The notes below the pieces were generated by a model, which saw only the letters and a list, made by a program, of their open reading frames with translations, was not told the origin of the DNA and did not search any database. Below are positions 17,801 to 27,104 of a stretch of DNA of 64,000 nucleotides, in pieces; positions within the stretch are counted from its first letter, which is position 1; each line of letters starts with the position of its first letter. This DNA is from Anaerobacillus sp. CMMVII (lineage in GTDB: Bacteria; Bacillota; Bacilli; Bacillales; Anaerobacillaceae): NCBI RefSeq assembly GCF_025377685.1, contig NZ_JACEHK010000006.1, positions 1 through 64,000 of the forward strand. The letters are read 5' to 3'. The position numbers and the translations under genes were made by a program.

Positions 17801-19225
17801 ATGAAACAATTTTTACGAGAATTACCAGCAATTCATGTGTTGAAATCTGATTCGCGCTTTAACGAGTCCTGTGAAAGCTTTAACATAAATGATCATGAAA
17901 TGACGGACCTTGTCCAACAAGAAATTGAACAACTCCGTAAAGATATCCTTGGTGAGGCCTTAGGAGACATTGCGTCACCAACGAAGGAAGGTTTTAAGGA
18001 TGTCGTTTTTCAGAGACTTTTAAAAAAATTAGAAAAGTACCAACGATTTAATTTACGTAGAGTGATTAATGGGACAGGAACTATTTTACATACAAACCTA
18101 GGCAGGGCGAAATTAAGTAATGTCGCCATTGACCAGGTTATCGAAACAGCTCGAAACTATTCAAACTTAGAATATCAAATTGAAGCCGGTAAACGTGGGT
18201 CAAGGCATGATATTATTAATGATGTCATTCAACGAATTACTGGTGCAGAAGCAGCCATGGTTGTAAATAACAATGCCGCTGCCGTTTATTTAATTTTACG
18301 TGCACTAGCAAAAGAAAAAGAAGTGATTGTCTCAAGAGGGCAGTTAGTTGAAATCGGTGGCTCGTTTCGAGTTTCTTCAATTATGGAGGAAAGCGGAGCC
18401 AAGCTAGTCGAAGTAGGGACAACGAACAAGACGCACTTGTATGATTACGAAAATGCGATCAATGAAGAAACGGCAATGATCTTAAAAGTGCATACAAGCA
18501 ATTTTAAAACAGTCGGATTTACAGCAAGTGTTGAGACAGAACAGCTAGTGGAGTTATCCAATCAGCATGAGGGCGTTATTTTTTACGAGGATTTAGGAAG
18601 TGGTGCATTGTATGATTTCACCCACTATGGAATTGGCGATGAGCCTGTAGTTTCTAAAGTATTAAAGATGGGCGTTGATCTTGTTTCATTTAGTGGAGAT
18701 AAGCTCTTAGGTGGTCCACAAGCCGGAATTATTGCTGGGAAGAAAGAACTCATTGAAAAGCTGAAGAAGCACCAGTTAGCCCGAGTCCTGCGTGTCGATA
18801 AGATGACATTGGCAGCGTTAGAAGGTACTTTAAAGTCCTATGAAAATGAAACGGCGTTGAAGGAAATTCCGACGGTCAGAGATATTATAGCTTCTAAGGA
18901 GGACATCGGCACTAAAGCAGTGGAATTTATTGAAAATGTTGAGAGCCAATGTACAAGCTATACCTGTACGATGATCGATGAATTCTCGCAAATTGGTGGT
19001 GGAACGATGCCAATAGAGCAAATAGCGACCAAAGCCGTGACGCTCGTTTCAAATAATTATTCGGTACAGCAAATGGCAGAAAAATTACGATTAAACATCC
19101 CTGCCATAGTAACTAGAACGAAGGCGGATCAGGTTCTTCTTGATTTTCGTACCATTACAACCGAAGAAATCCCAATTATTGTTGAAGCGTTGGTGAAGAT
19201 TGAAAATACGGAAAGACAGGCCTAA
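17801..19225 (+). CDS. selA: L-seryl-tRNA(Sec) selenium transferase SelA
   Basis: PLP enzyme that replaces the serine hydroxyl on tRNA-Sec with selenium from selenophosphate. 474 residues, usual length. N-terminal tRNA-binding domain (about 1-70), NGTGTILHTNLGRAKLS, and the PLP-binding lysine in SFSGDKLLGGPQAG at about residue 301. ATG has GGGGAG upstream. It is monocistronic here, about 8 kb from its tRNA and 5 kb from selB, so the pathway is encoded as several units in one locus. Intact, no unusual features. Confidence 0.96.
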   Translation: MKQFLRELPAIHVLKSDSRFNESCESFNINDHEMTDLVQQEIEQLRKDILGEALGDIASPTKEGFKDVVFQRLLKKLEKYQRFNLRRVINGTGTILHTNLGRAKLSNVAIDQVIETARNYSNLEYQIEAGKRGSRHDIINDVIQRITGAEAAMVVNNNAAAVYLILRALAKEKEVIVSRGQLVEIGGSFRVSSIMEESGAKLVEVGTTNKTHLYDYENAINEETAMILKVHTSNFKTVGFTASVETEQLVELSNQHEGVIFYEDLGSGALYDFTHYGIGDEPVVSKVLKMGVDLVSFSGDKLLGGPQAGIIAGKKELIEKLKKHQLARVLRVDKMTLAALEGTLKSYENETALKEIPTVRDIIASKEDIGTKAVEFIENVESQCTSYTCTMIDEFSQIGGGTMPIEQIATKAVTLVSNNYSVQQMAEKLRLNIPAIVTRTKADQVLLDFRTITTEEIPIIVEALVKIENTERQA

Positions 19226-19242
19226 TTAGGTCTGTTTTTTTT
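19214..19242 (+). terminator. Terminator of selA
   Basis: CAGGCCT-AATT-AGGTCTG followed by eight T; the stem overlaps the stop codon. Confidence 0.85.
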
Positions 19243-19361
19243 ATGCTTATTAAACAATTAAAAATATTTTTACAAACCTGAGCATATTTCTTTTTTTAAT
19301 TATAAATTTGTTATACATTCATTTTGAAATACTTATACAAAAAACTTAGGAGGTTACAAAA

Positions 19362-20414
19362 ATGAAGAAAAAAGTATTAATGGTGTTTTTAGCTTTCATC
19401 ATGGTTATGGTGACGAGTGTGGGGGCTTTGGCTAACACTCATGAATCAGCGGGAGCGGATATTGTGGATACAGCCATTGCTGCAGGAGACTTTACTACGT
19501 TAGTAACTGCTGTTCAAGAAGCCGGGTTAGTCGATGCACTGAAAGGGGAAGGACCATTCACTGTATTTGCTCCGACAGATCAGGCATTTGCCGATTTACT
19601 TGAAGAATTAGCAGTGACAGCTGAAGAACTCTTAGCTAGAGAAGACCTAGCAGACATTCTTTTATACCATGTTATTTCAGGAAAGGTGTTGTCCTCAGAC
19701 CTAGTTGATGGCATGGAAGTCGAGACTTTAAATGGAGAAAGTATCGTCATTTCCTTAGATCCAGTAAAGGTTAACTCAGCAAATGTAATAACAGCTGATC
19801 TTGAAACAACAAATGGAGTGATTCACGTAATTGATACGGTATTAGTTCCTGAAGCAGAGGCGGATCCATCAGCAGAAAGTGACGAGCTTCTAGACATTGT
19901 TGATACAGCAATCTCCGCAGACTTTACTACATTAGTAGCAGCAGTCCAAGCAGCTGGGTTAGTAGATGCTTTAAAGGGAGAGGGTCCATTCACAGTATTT
20001 GCACCAACTGATGAGGCTTTTGCTAATCTTCTTGCAGAATTAGCAGTGACAGCAGAAGAATTATTAGCACGAGAAGACTTAGCAAATATTTTGTTATATC
20101 ATGTTGTTTCAGGAAAAGTCCTGTCCACAGACCTAGTTGACGGCTTAGAGGTAGAAACATTAAGCGGTGAAAAGATCCTCATCTCTTTAAATCCAGTGAA
20201 AATAAACGATTCAGGTGTGATAGCAGCTGATATTGAAGCTTCTAACGGAGTAATACATGTAATTGATCAAGTGTTGATTCCATTAGGTGAAGAAGAAGCG
20301 CCAGAAATCCCGAAAACAGGAGATAATGCGATCCTAATTTCCGCTTTGTTAGCAATCTTTGCTGCAACAGCTTCAGTTTACTTCATGCGCAAATCGAAAG
20401 TTGCGAAAGGATAA
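19362..20414 (+). CDS. Cell-wall-anchored protein with two fasciclin (FAS1) domains
   Basis: 350 residues: signal peptide (about 1-25, [20 protein letters not shown]), FAS1 domain 1 (about 33-155), a short acidic linker, FAS1 domain 2 (about 168-290), then a sorting signal IPKTGDN, hydrophobic helix and RKSK tail. The two FAS1 copies are nearly identical in protein ([12 protein letters not shown] and [14 protein letters not shown] in both), pointing to a recent duplication. FAS1 domains mediate adhesion. The sortase gene follows 41 nt downstream and is the likely anchoring enzyme. The protein is very acidic, as often seen for surface proteins of salt- or alkali-adapted bacteria. Confidence 0.92.
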   Translation: MKKKVLMVFLAFIMVMVTSVGALANTHESAGADIVDTAIAAGDFTTLVTAVQEAGLVDALKGEGPFTVFAPTDQAFADLLEELAVTAEELLAREDLADILLYHVISGKVLSSDLVDGMEVETLNGESIVISLDPVKVNSANVITADLETTNGVIHVIDTVLVPEAEADPSAESDELLDIVDTAISADFTTLVAAVQAAGLVDALKGEGPFTVFAPTDEAFANLLAELAVTAEELLAREDLANILLYHVVSGKVLSTDLVDGLEVETLSGEKILISLNPVKINDSGVIAADIEASNGVIHVIDQVLIPLGEEEAPEIPKTGDNAILISALLAIFAATASVYFMRKSKVAKG

Positions 20415-20455
20415 GAAAGATTAAGTGAGGGGGCTAACTTATAAAGGATGTTTTT

Positions 20456-21208
20456 ATGAACAGGTTCCGGATTATTTCTATTGTTTGTACGGTCATCTTC
20501 TTATTTTCGATGTACAACGTGTACAATTCTCTTTATGATAGTTATAAAAATAAACAGTTATATACGTCAATTCAAACCGAGTTTATCGCGCATATGAACG
20601 ACATCCAAACTTCAGCGAGTGATGACGTACTACCTTTAGAAGAAACACGTTCAATTATGGATAAGTTTCTACCTTTGCTCGAAAAAAATGAAGATACGGT
20701 TGGGTGGATCACTATTCCTAATACTCAAGTGGATTATCCGATTGTAAAAAAAGAAGACAATGATTTTTACTTACATCATAACTTCGAGGGCGAGCGTTCT
20801 AATGGAGGTACGATTTTTATGGACTTCAGAAATATCGGCGATGGAACAGATCGGCATACAATTTTATACGGGCATAACATGAGAGATGGCACAATGTTCC
20901 AAGGATTGATGAAATATAAACAAAGTGACTTTTTTTCTGATAATCAAATGATTACGTTTTATACGTTGTATGAAGAAACGAAATGGGAAATTTTTTCTGC
21001 TTATGTGACCGATACGAATTATTATTATATTCCTACAAGATTTCGTTCGAAACGTGATTATTTAGATTTTCTTGAAGGAATCCAAGGGAAATCCCTATTT
21101 CAAAGTGAAATCGAATTCACAGATGAGGATAAAATTTTAACACTTTCCACTTGTTCTTATGAATTTTTGGACGCAAGATTTGTCGTTCATGCAAGAAAGG
21201 TGAATTAA
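20456..21208 (+). CDS. Class B-type sortase
   Basis: Membrane transpeptidase that links the sorting-signal protein to peptidoglycan. 250 residues with one N-terminal membrane helix (residues 5-25) and the sortase core: WITIPNTQVDYPIVKKEDN, catalytic His in TILYGHNMRDGTMF, catalytic Cys in LSTCSYEF and Arg in DARFVVHARKV. The order and the TCSYE signature place it with class B enzymes. Those often recognise NP(Q/K)TN-like motifs, whereas the neighbour offers IPKTG, so this pair could have its own specificity. RBS AAAGGATG before ATG; same transcript as the FAS1 gene is likely. Confidence 0.92.
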   Translation: MNRFRIISIVCTVIFLFSMYNVYNSLYDSYKNKQLYTSIQTEFIAHMNDIQTSASDDVLPLEETRSIMDKFLPLLEKNEDTVGWITIPNTQVDYPIVKKEDNDFYLHHNFEGERSNGGTIFMDFRNIGDGTDRHTILYGHNMRDGTMFQGLMKYKQSDFFSDNQMITFYTLYEETKWEIFSAYVTDTNYYYIPTRFRSKRDYLDFLEGIQGKSLFQSEIEFTDEDKILTLSTCSYEFLDARFVVHARKVN

Positions 21209-21247
21209 AAAAATTAGAGATCGATGAGTAGTCGATCTCTAATTTTT
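21209..21247. terminator. Terminator between sortase and sspP
   Basis: AAAAATTAGAGATCGA / TCGATCTCTAATTTTT, usable from both sides by these convergent genes. Confidence 0.85.
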
Positions 21248-21256
21248 CTTACCCGC

Positions 21257-21394
21257 TTAGCTTTCACCGTCAGTTTGTCCTACATGGTTATGCTTCTTTA
21301 CTTTTTTTGAACCGCTTAATGGCTCTGGCTGGCCTGAATTATGACCTTTTGGTGAGTTTTTACGTTGATCCTTGTATGTGTTTTTCTCAGTCAT
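21257..21394 (-). CDS. sspP: Small acid-soluble spore protein SspP
   Basis: 45 residues, ATG at 21394-21392 after GGAGGGATTTTTTC. The segment [18 protein letters not shown] is the signature of SspP, a minor spore core protein made under forespore sigma-G control in B. subtilis. In B. subtilis sspO and sspP form one operon beside citB; here a small coding gene separates them. Confidence 0.88.
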   Translation of the reverse strand: MTEKNTYKDQRKNSPKGHNSGQPEPLSGSKKVKKHNHVGQTDGES

Positions 21395-21538
21395 GAAAAA
21401 ATCCCTCCTATCAGAAATAGTGCGAGCCTTATTAGTATTTTAACGCTGATAAAATCTATTCATGACTGTCATGAATAGATCTAGACACAATTATAAAAAC
21501 TAATAACGCAATACAGTTAAAAGAAGGGGGAGTTTGTT

Positions 21539-21796
21539 TTGCCATATATAAAAAACAAACAACAAGCATTCCAAGCAGCCCAACAGGCTTTTGTACAGGC
21601 AGAAGACGCAGCAAGCAACCTAGAAGTAGCAGATGAGGATTTTGGTCACCACCTAAAGCAAGCCGAGCGTGAGATCAGAGAAGCAGAGCAAATGATTCAA
21701 AAGGCTCTCCGTAATGCAAGTGAACATCAAAGAAATGAGCTTCAGAAGTTTGAGGCTGAACTAGAAGAATTAAAAAGTAACTTAAATCAATATTAA
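21539..21796 (+). CDS. Small helical protein of unknown function
   Basis: 85 residues with TTG start after AAGGGGGAG. Sequence is rich in A, E, Q and predicted to be almost wholly helical (HHLKQAEREIREAEQMIQKA, heptad-like), soluble and acidic. It resembles short helical proteins of spore formers in composition, but I cannot assign a family. Ends at a bidirectional terminator shared with sspO. Confidence 0.7.
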   Translation: MPYIKNKQQAFQAAQQAFVQAEDAASNLEVADEDFGHHLKQAEREIREAEQMIQKALRNASEHQRNELQKFEAELEELKSNLNQY

Positions 21797-21803
21797 CAAC
21801 AAT

Positions 21804-21830
21804 AAAACTCCACAGTTGCTGTGGAGTTTT
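21804..21830. terminator. Bidirectional terminator
   Basis: AAAACTCCACAG-TTG-CTGTGGAGTTTT, perfect, between two convergent genes. Confidence 0.9.
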
Positions 21831-21839
21831 ATGCTTGAA

Positions 21840-21989
21840 CTATTGGCGTTTTTTTGTTTTTTTGTTATTTTGCTTCTGAGCCTCAGTTAACGGTTCGTTT
21901 GAAAACTCGGTATTATATCCTGCTCCAGTTCCTTGAGCACTTGCATCATTCATCCCAGGTCGAACGTGATTTGCTTTACGTTTTGCCAT
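21840..21989 (-). CDS. sspO: Small acid-soluble spore protein SspO
   Basis: 49 residues, ATG at 21989-21987 with GGAGGTGAAAAAA before it. Reads [21 protein letters not shown] and a C-terminal [16 protein letters not shown], matching SspO of Bacillus. Divergent from aconitase, as in B. subtilis. Confidence 0.9.
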   Translation of the reverse strand: MAKRKANHVRPGMNDASAQGTGAGYNTEFSNEPLTEAQKQNNKKTKKRQ

Positions 21990-22213
21990 TTTTTTCACCT
22001 CCAGTCATTCATGTTTTATTTTTTCTAAAATAATGAATTTCTATGTTCAACATTTTGATAAGACAGGATTCCAATATGTGTGAGGTGTAATTTAACCCAT
22101 AAACGAGAAAATTTTGCTATACTTAAAAAGAACATTTTTTGAACTTTTTTTGAATTAACTATTTAGAGAATTGCGAAAATGTGGTATAAGATTAGTAGAA
22201 GGAGGTTTTACAT

Positions 22214-24943
22214 ATGACAATGGAAAAAAATCTTTATAATGCACGTTCATCGTTTCAAGTAAACGGAAAAGAGTATAACTATTACAAGTTACAGGCAATT
22301 GAAGAGGCTGGTGTTGGTAACGTTACCAAACTACCATATTCAATTAAAATCTTACTTGAGTCCGTATTACGACAATTTGATGGTTCAGTAATTAAAGAAG
22401 AACATGTTGAAAACCTAGCAAAATGGGGAACAAGCGAAGTAAAAGATATTGATGTACCTTTTAAGCCTTCTCGCGTTATCCTTCAAGACTTCACAGGGGT
22501 GCCAGCTGTTGTAGATTTGGCTTCTCTTCGTAAAGCAATGGCAGATTTAGGTGGAGATCCAAATAAGATCAATCCAGCTATTCCTGTAGATCTAGTTGTT
22601 GACCACTCTGTACAAGTTGATGAATTTGGTGCTGATGATTCATTAGCCAAAAATATGGATTTAGAATTTGCCAGAAATGAAGAGCGCTATAAGTTCTTAA
22701 GCTGGGCGCAAAAATCATTTGATAACTACCGTGCAGTTCCACCAGCAACAGGAATTGTTCACCAAGTTAACTTAGAATATTTAGCAAGTGTTGTACAAAC
22801 TGTTGAGAAAAACGGTACTTGGGAAGCATTCCCTGACTCTTTAGTGGGTACAGACTCTCATACAACAATGATTAATGGTCTTGGAATTCTAGGCTGGGGC
22901 GTAGGTGGAATCGAAGCAGAAGCAGGAATGCTTCAACAACCTTCATATTTCCCTGTTCCTGAAGTTATCGGTGTTAAGTTAGTCGGATCATTACCAAATG
23001 GTACAACAGCTACTGACCTAGCATTAAAAGTTACACAAGTGTTACGTGAGAAGAAGGTTGTTGGAAAATTCGTTGAATTTTTCGGGCCAGGACTTTCAGA
23101 AATGCCTTTAGCAGACCGTGCAACGGTTTCAAATATGGCGCCTGAATATGGTGCAACTTGTGGTTTCTTCCCAGTGGATGATGAAGCCCTTAATTACTTA
23201 CGTTTAACAGGTAGAACAGAAGAGCAAATCGCCATTGTAGAAGCATATTGCAAAGCGAACAGCTTATTCTATACACCTGATAGTGAGGACCCAATCTTTA
23301 CGGATGTAGTTGAAATTAACCTTTCTGAAATTGAGCCTAACCTTTCAGGTCCAAAACGTCCGCAAGACTTAATTCCACTTTCTGAGATGAAAACTGAGTG
23401 GAACAAAGCAATCAAAGCACCTGCAGGAAGCAGTGGTTTTGGCCTAACTGACGAAGAGATTGCAAAAGAAGTGACGGTTCAACATCGAAATGGTGAGACG
23501 TCAACCTTTGGTACAGGGTCTGTTGTCATCGCGGCTATTACAAGCTGTACAAATACATCAAACCCATTCGTTATGCTTGGCGCTGGATTGTTAGCGAAAA
23601 AAGCAGTTGAAAAAGGACTTAAAGTTCCTGGGTATGTAAAAACAAGCTTAGCTCCTGGTTCTAAGGTTGTTACTGGCTACTTAAACGATGCTGGGTTAAC
23701 TCCTTACTTAGACCAATTAGGATTTAATACAGTAGGTTACGGCTGTACAACTTGTATCGGAAACAGTGGTCCACTTCCTCAAGAAATTGAGAAGGCTATT
23801 TCTGAAAATGACTTAACAGTAACTTCAGTATTAAGTGGTAACCGTAACTTTGAAGGACGTGTTCACGCTCTTGTCAAAGGTAACTATTTAGCATCACCAC
23901 CTCTAGTTGTTGCTTACGCGTTAGCAGGAAATGTGAACTTTGATTTATTAAACGATTCATTTGGTAAGGACTTAGATGGAAATGATGTATTCTTTAGCGA
24001 CCTTTGGCCAACAACTGAAGAAGTGAAGGCAGCAATGGCACAAGCTGTTAAACCGGAATTATTCAAGAAAGAATATGAGCGAGTGTTCGATGAGAACCAA
24101 CGTTGGAACGACTTAAAAACAACTGAAGAAAACTTATATACATGGGATCAGGATTCAACGTATATCCAAAATCCTCCATTCTTTGAAAACTTATCACCAG
24201 AGCCTGAGGAAGTAAAAGAACTTACTGGCTTAAAAGCCATTGCGAAGTTCGGTGACTCAATTACAACTGACCATATTTCTCCTGCTGGTTCAATTGCCAA
24301 GGATAGCCCAGCTGGTAAGTATTTAATGTCTAAAGGATTAGCACCTGCTGACTTCAACTCTTATGGTTCTCGTCGTGGTAACCACGAAGTAATGATGAGA
24401 GGAACTTTTGCAAATATCCGTATTAAAAACCAAATCGCTCCTGGCACAGAAGGTGGTTACACAACTTACTGGCCAACAGGTGAAGTAATGGCGATTTACG
24501 ATGCGTGCATGAAGTATAAAGAAGAAGGCACTGGTTTAGTTGTTCTTGCTGGTAAAGATTATGGGATGGGAAGTTCTCGTGACTGGGCAGCAAAAGGAAC
24601 AAACCTTCTAGGAATTAAAACAGTTATTGCAGAAAGCTTTGAAAGAATTCACCGTAGTAACTTAGTGTTAATGGGCGTTTTACCACTTCAATTCAAAGAT
24701 GGCGATACTCCTGAATCATTAGGTTTAACTGGTAAAGAAGAGTTTACTGTAAAAGTAACAAATGAAATCAAACCAAGAGATCTTGTTACTGTTGTGGCTT
24801 CTAACTCAGAAACTGGGGAAGAGAAGCAATTTGAAGTATTGGCTCGTTTTGATAGTGAAGTTGAAATTGACTACTACCGTCATGGTGGTATCCTACAAAT
24901 GGTACTTCGTGCAAAATTAGCTGAAGAAAAGGCAAAAGCTTAA
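22214..24943 (+). CDS. acnA: Aconitate hydratase (aconitase)
   Basis: TCA-cycle enzyme isomerising citrate and isocitrate; in Bacillus (CitB) also an iron-responsive RNA-binding protein. 909 residues, normal length. The 4Fe-4S ligands are in [10 protein letters not shown] and [12 protein letters not shown], and the swivelling C-terminal domain has [29 protein letters not shown] and [18 protein letters not shown] precedes ATG 22214 (ATG 22220 is an alternative). Upstream 21990-22213 carries only T/A-rich promoter sequence; no clear -35/-10 pair stands out. Intact and highly conserved. Confidence 0.97.
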   Translation: MTMEKNLYNARSSFQVNGKEYNYYKLQAIEEAGVGNVTKLPYSIKILLESVLRQFDGSVIKEEHVENLAKWGTSEVKDIDVPFKPSRVILQDFTGVPAVVDLASLRKAMADLGGDPNKINPAIPVDLVVDHSVQVDEFGADDSLAKNMDLEFARNEERYKFLSWAQKSFDNYRAVPPATGIVHQVNLEYLASVVQTVEKNGTWEAFPDSLVGTDSHTTMINGLGILGWGVGGIEAEAGMLQQPSYFPVPEVIGVKLVGSLPNGTTATDLALKVTQVLREKKVVGKFVEFFGPGLSEMPLADRATVSNMAPEYGATCGFFPVDDEALNYLRLTGRTEEQIAIVEAYCKANSLFYTPDSEDPIFTDVVEINLSEIEPNLSGPKRPQDLIPLSEMKTEWNKAIKAPAGSSGFGLTDEEIAKEVTVQHRNGETSTFGTGSVVIAAITSCTNTSNPFVMLGAGLLAKKAVEKGLKVPGYVKTSLAPGSKVVTGYLNDAGLTPYLDQLGFNTVGYGCTTCIGNSGPLPQEIEKAISENDLTVTSVLSGNRNFEGRVHALVKGNYLASPPLVVAYALAGNVNFDLLNDSFGKDLDGNDVFFSDLWPTTEEVKAAMAQAVKPELFKKEYERVFDENQRWNDLKTTEENLYTWDQDSTYIQNPPFFENLSPEPEEVKELTGLKAIAKFGDSITTDHISPAGSIAKDSPAGKYLMSKGLAPADFNSYGSRRGNHEVMMRGTFANIRIKNQIAPGTEGGYTTYWPTGEVMAIYDACMKYKEEGTGLVVLAGKDYGMGSSRDWAAKGTNLLGIKTVIAESFERIHRSNLVLMGVLPLQFKDGDTPESLGLTGKEEFTVKVTNEIKPRDLVTVVASNSETGEEKQFEVLARFDSEVEIDYYRHGGILQMVLRAKLAEEKAKA

Positions 24944-24949
24944 GTTAAA

Positions 24950-24994
24950 AAGGTCGCTTCTCGTGGAACAATCCACCTAGAAGCGACCTTTTTT
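24950..24994 (+). terminator. Terminator of acnA
   Basis: AAAGGTCGCTTCT / AGAAGCGACCTTTTTTT with an inner GTGG/CCAC. Confidence 0.9.
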
Positions 24995-25023
24995 TGTCTA
25001 GCTCCAGACGCCTTGCGCTTTTC
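24995..25023 (+). repeat. Intergenic repeat C, copy 2 (remnant)
   Basis: Only the two ends remain: TGTCTAGCTCCAG joined to ACGCCTTGCGCTTTTC, with the ~90-nt middle of copies 1 and 3 missing, as expected for internal deletion between the arms. Confidence 0.75.
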
Positions 25024-25368
25024 TTATTTCTTTAATACATAAGTTGCTCGATCTGTTTTTATCGTTAAAAATTCATTTGAGGCTTCAATCGAATGAAGCT
25101 CATGTATTGGTAACTCATAACTATTTAATGGTAACCTGGTGGTTTTTCCACTTTGAAGAACACTACCTTTTCCTTGCAATTGGATGGTAAAAGGATCAAC
25201 ATAGTCATCTTCATCCTCTAGTTGTTTTACAACTTCAACCCCAGTTAACGCAAGTTTATTTTCATCAATATCGTTTCTTTCTTGTTTTTCAATGGTAATT
25301 TCAGAACCGACCCAGTGATTTAACTCTTTTAGTAAAAATTCGATTGATTTATTTGTCATTTCACTCAT
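25024..25368 (-). CDS. Hypothetical protein, 114 residues
   Basis: Soluble, acidic, no signal peptide. N-terminal helix (NKSIEFLLKELNHWVGSEIT) followed by a strand-rich domain ending FLTIKTDRATYVLKK. AAGGAGGAAAACC precedes the ATG at 25368. I do not recognise the family. Convergent with aconitase. Confidence 0.75.
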   Translation of the reverse strand: MSEMTNKSIEFLLKELNHWVGSEITIEKQERNDIDENKLALTGVEVVKQLEDEDDYVDPFTIQLQGKGSVLQSGKTTRLPLNSYELPIHELHSIEASNEFLTIKTDRATYVLKK

Positions 25369-25468
25369 GGTTTTCCTCCTTCAAAACATGTTGTTAGTAG
25401 GATTTGCTTTAGATAAGGTTAAAATGCATGTAAATAATTTAATTGCTAAGTGAAATACTAGGTAGGAT

Positions 25469-25497
25469 TGCAAAAAACGTAACTTATGTTTTTTGCA
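25469..25497. promoter_or_regulatory. Perfect 10-bp inverted repeat
   Basis: TGCAAAAAAC-N9-GTTTTTTGCA, 30 nt before the next start codon. It lacks a clean terminator tail, so it may be an operator or a leader hairpin. Confidence 0.4.
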
Positions 25498-25526
25498 GGC
25501 ATTATAAAAAAAGGAGGGGCGTTAAC

Positions 25527-25658
25527 ATGGGAAGACAAAAAAAAGGAAATGCCAATGCACAAAGAAATAACAATAAAAAGAAGATGGGAAAAAGTAATCA
25601 CGCGTCAGAGCTAAGCACTTTTTCTGAAATAGAAGCTGAAAAAATGAAAAATGACTAG
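25527..25658 (+). CDS. Small basic protein, 43 residues
   Basis: MGRQKKGNANAQRNNNKKKM followed by a short acidic C terminus. AAAGGAGGGG lies 8 nt before ATG 25527; upstream codons in the frame are not plausible. Composition (N, K, G, Q) is like minor spore core proteins and it sits in a spore-gene region, but the family is not recognised. Confidence 0.65.
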   Translation: MGRQKKGNANAQRNNNKKKMGKSNHASELSTFSEIEAEKMKND

Positions 25659-25670
25659 GGGGGATTGTGT

Positions 25671-25880
25671 ATGACCGTTCAAACTCAAATGCAGCAAGCG
25701 ATAGCTTCTGCACTTAGTGTTGAGGCAAGCCTAACACAATTTTCGCTAGAAACGGAAAATCAGCAAATGAAGCAGTTATATAGCCAATTGGCCGAGCAAC
25801 AAAGAGGTATTGTAACTCAACTTGAGGGACGTTATCAACAAATCCTTCATGAAGAACCACAATTTAATCAAAATCCATAA
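25671..25880 (+). CDS. DUF1657 family protein
   Basis: 69 residues, all helical: QTQMQQAIASALSVEASL and MYSQ-like MKQLYSQLAEQQRGIVTQLE are the DUF1657 pattern. These small proteins occur with spoVA-type genes and DUF421 membrane proteins in spore formers, where related operons raise spore heat resistance. Start ATG 25671 after GGGGGGATTGTGT. The DUF421 gene follows after a repeat, so the pair probably works together. Confidence 0.82.
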   Translation: MTVQTQMQQAIASALSVEASLTQFSLETENQQMKQLYSQLAEQQRGIVTQLEGRYQQILHEEPQFNQNP

Positions 25881-25888
25881 TTAAACTG

Positions 25889-25998
25889 TAGTTTGAGTTT
25901 TGAATATTGAGTTTTGAGTTGTTTAAAAGAGAAGCCTCGAAGTGTAATTTTTATGAGACTCATTACTCATCATTCAAAACTCATAACTTTTATATAGC
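25889..25998 (+). repeat. Intergenic GAGTTTTGA repeat, copy 1
   Basis: Several copies of GAGTTTTGA(G/A) at the left and inverted TCAAAACTCAT at the right form an imperfect hairpin directly upstream of the DUF421 gene. A related block lies at 38358-38433, also just before a start codon. Confidence 0.6.
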
Positions 25999-26011
25999 GA
26001 GGAATGATGAT

Positions 26012-26752
26012 ATGTTTGAATTTTGGACAGGCGCAGAAGATCTACCTGTGTATGGGTTTCTTATTAGAGCAATTATCATTTACGTATATATCTTTGTCAT
26101 TATCAAAGTCTTAGGACAACGCTCAATGGTTGCGTTAAATCCTATTGACTTTTTATTTGCTGTTATCATTGGGGATGTAGTCGGAGAGCCGCTGGCAGAC
26201 GGAAGTGTTCCTCTTGCTGGTCCTCTTTCAGCAGCAGCTCTAATTGCCGGTATTCATCTAGGTTTATCGTATCTAGCGTTAAAGACACCACGATTTAGGC
26301 GTGTCATTGAAGATGAACCAATTATGATTATCGAAAAGGGTAAAATCCTACATAAAGAAATGACAAAAGCAAAAATTACCGTAGAATCGTTATTAATGGA
26401 CTTACGATTACAAGATGCCATTGATCTTAGGGAAATTGATTATGCAATGTTAGAGCCAAATGGGCAAATTAGTGTGATCAAAAAAAGCCAATATCAGGCT
26501 TTAACACCTGATGATATGCAAAAACAAGCACCACCAAAAGGATATCCAACAGTCTTGATCCAGGATGGTAGAATTGTCGAGCCAAATTTAAAAAAGGTTG
26601 GGACACGAGGATGGCTTGAGGAACAACTTCAAAAACATGGAATTCGCCACCATACAGACTGTTTCTTAATGACGATGGACGAGGGTGGACAAATTTACGT
26701 AAGTCAAATGAATCAACGCGTAGAACATCCAAATAAGGAAATTTTCAAATAA
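26012..26752 (+). CDS. DUF421 (YetF-like) membrane protein
   Basis: 246 residues. Three N-terminal membrane helices (about 12-35, 42-62, 68-90) then a cytoplasmic DUF421 domain: LGQRSMVALNPIDFLFAVIIGD and DEPIMIIEKGKILHKEM are family landmarks, followed by YAMLEPNGQISVIKK. In spores, YetF/2Duf-type proteins affect inner-membrane properties and wet-heat resistance. I choose ATG 26012 (AGCGAGGAA before it), not the longer frame from 25907, because that extension is only repeat sequence. Related 2Duf proteins fuse DUF421 and DUF1657; here they are separate genes. Confidence 0.85.
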   Translation: MFEFWTGAEDLPVYGFLIRAIIIYVYIFVIIKVLGQRSMVALNPIDFLFAVIIGDVVGEPLADGSVPLAGPLSAAALIAGIHLGLSYLALKTPRFRRVIEDEPIMIIEKGKILHKEMTKAKITVESLLMDLRLQDAIDLREIDYAMLEPNGQISVIKKSQYQALTPDDMQKQAPPKGYPTVLIQDGRIVEPNLKKVGTRGWLEEQLQKHGIRHHTDCFLMTMDEGGQIYVSQMNQRVEHPNKEIFK

Positions 26753-26816
26753 TTAGGTTTAAATACCAGCTCTAAAGACCATAATGGTAAAAACATCTTG
26801 TAAAGGGCTGGTTTTA

Positions 26817-27053
26817 ATGAGGAAAATAAAAAAAATGTCTTTTGATGATTTGGTAAATCAAAACAAAAAAGAGCTCTTAAATGATGAAGAAGCTTTAGAA
26901 AAAATTGAAGAGCGTCTTGATAATAAACATTATGAACGTCTAAAGAAAGTTGGTAAAGCCCTTATGGGTTTTGCCGCTTTTTTTCATGAGGAGGGAAATG
27001 TCTTGGGTATCTATGGGAGAGTTTTGGCTAAAAAGCTCCCAACAACTTCATAA
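26817..27053 (+). CDS. FbpB-like small basic protein with C-terminal extension
   Basis: ATG 26817 after AAAGGGCTGG. Residues 1-45 (MRKIKKMSFDDLVNQNKKEL and IEERLDNKHYERLKK) match FbpB-like proteins, small helpers of the iron-sparing response in Bacillus. FbpB homologues end near here; in this copy the frame runs on for ~32 residues through a terminator-like hairpin (26952-26984). The extension is probably an accident of a lost stop. A position two genes from aconitase, a major iron enzyme, is suggestive but not proof of iron control. Confidence 0.6.
   Translation: MRKIKKMSFDDLVNQNKKELLNDEEALEKIEERLDNKHYERLKKVGKALMGFAAFFHEEGNVLGIYGRVLAKKLPTTS
26952..26984 (+). terminator. Terminator-like hairpin inside the FbpB-like frame
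   Basis: GGTAAAGCCC-TTAT-GGGTTTTGCC, a 10-bp stem with two G-T pairs, followed by GCTTTTTTTC. It would end the mRNA before the annotated stop codon. Confidence 0.6.
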
Positions 27054-27090
27054 CATATTGAGGTTCATAAAAGCGAATATTAAGTTATGA
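26998..27090 (+). CDS. Candidate 30-residue small protein
   Basis: Overlaps the FbpB-like extension in another frame. A strong ribosome site GAGGAGGG lies just before ATG 26998; reads MSWVSMGEFWLKSSQQLHNI, amphipathic helix with basic C terminus, stop at 27088. The ideal spacing argues for translation, but no homologue is known to me. Confidence 0.35.
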   Translation: MSWVSMGEFWLKSSQQLHNILRFIKANIKL

Positions 27091-27104
27091 AGGGGGAGTT
27101 AAAA

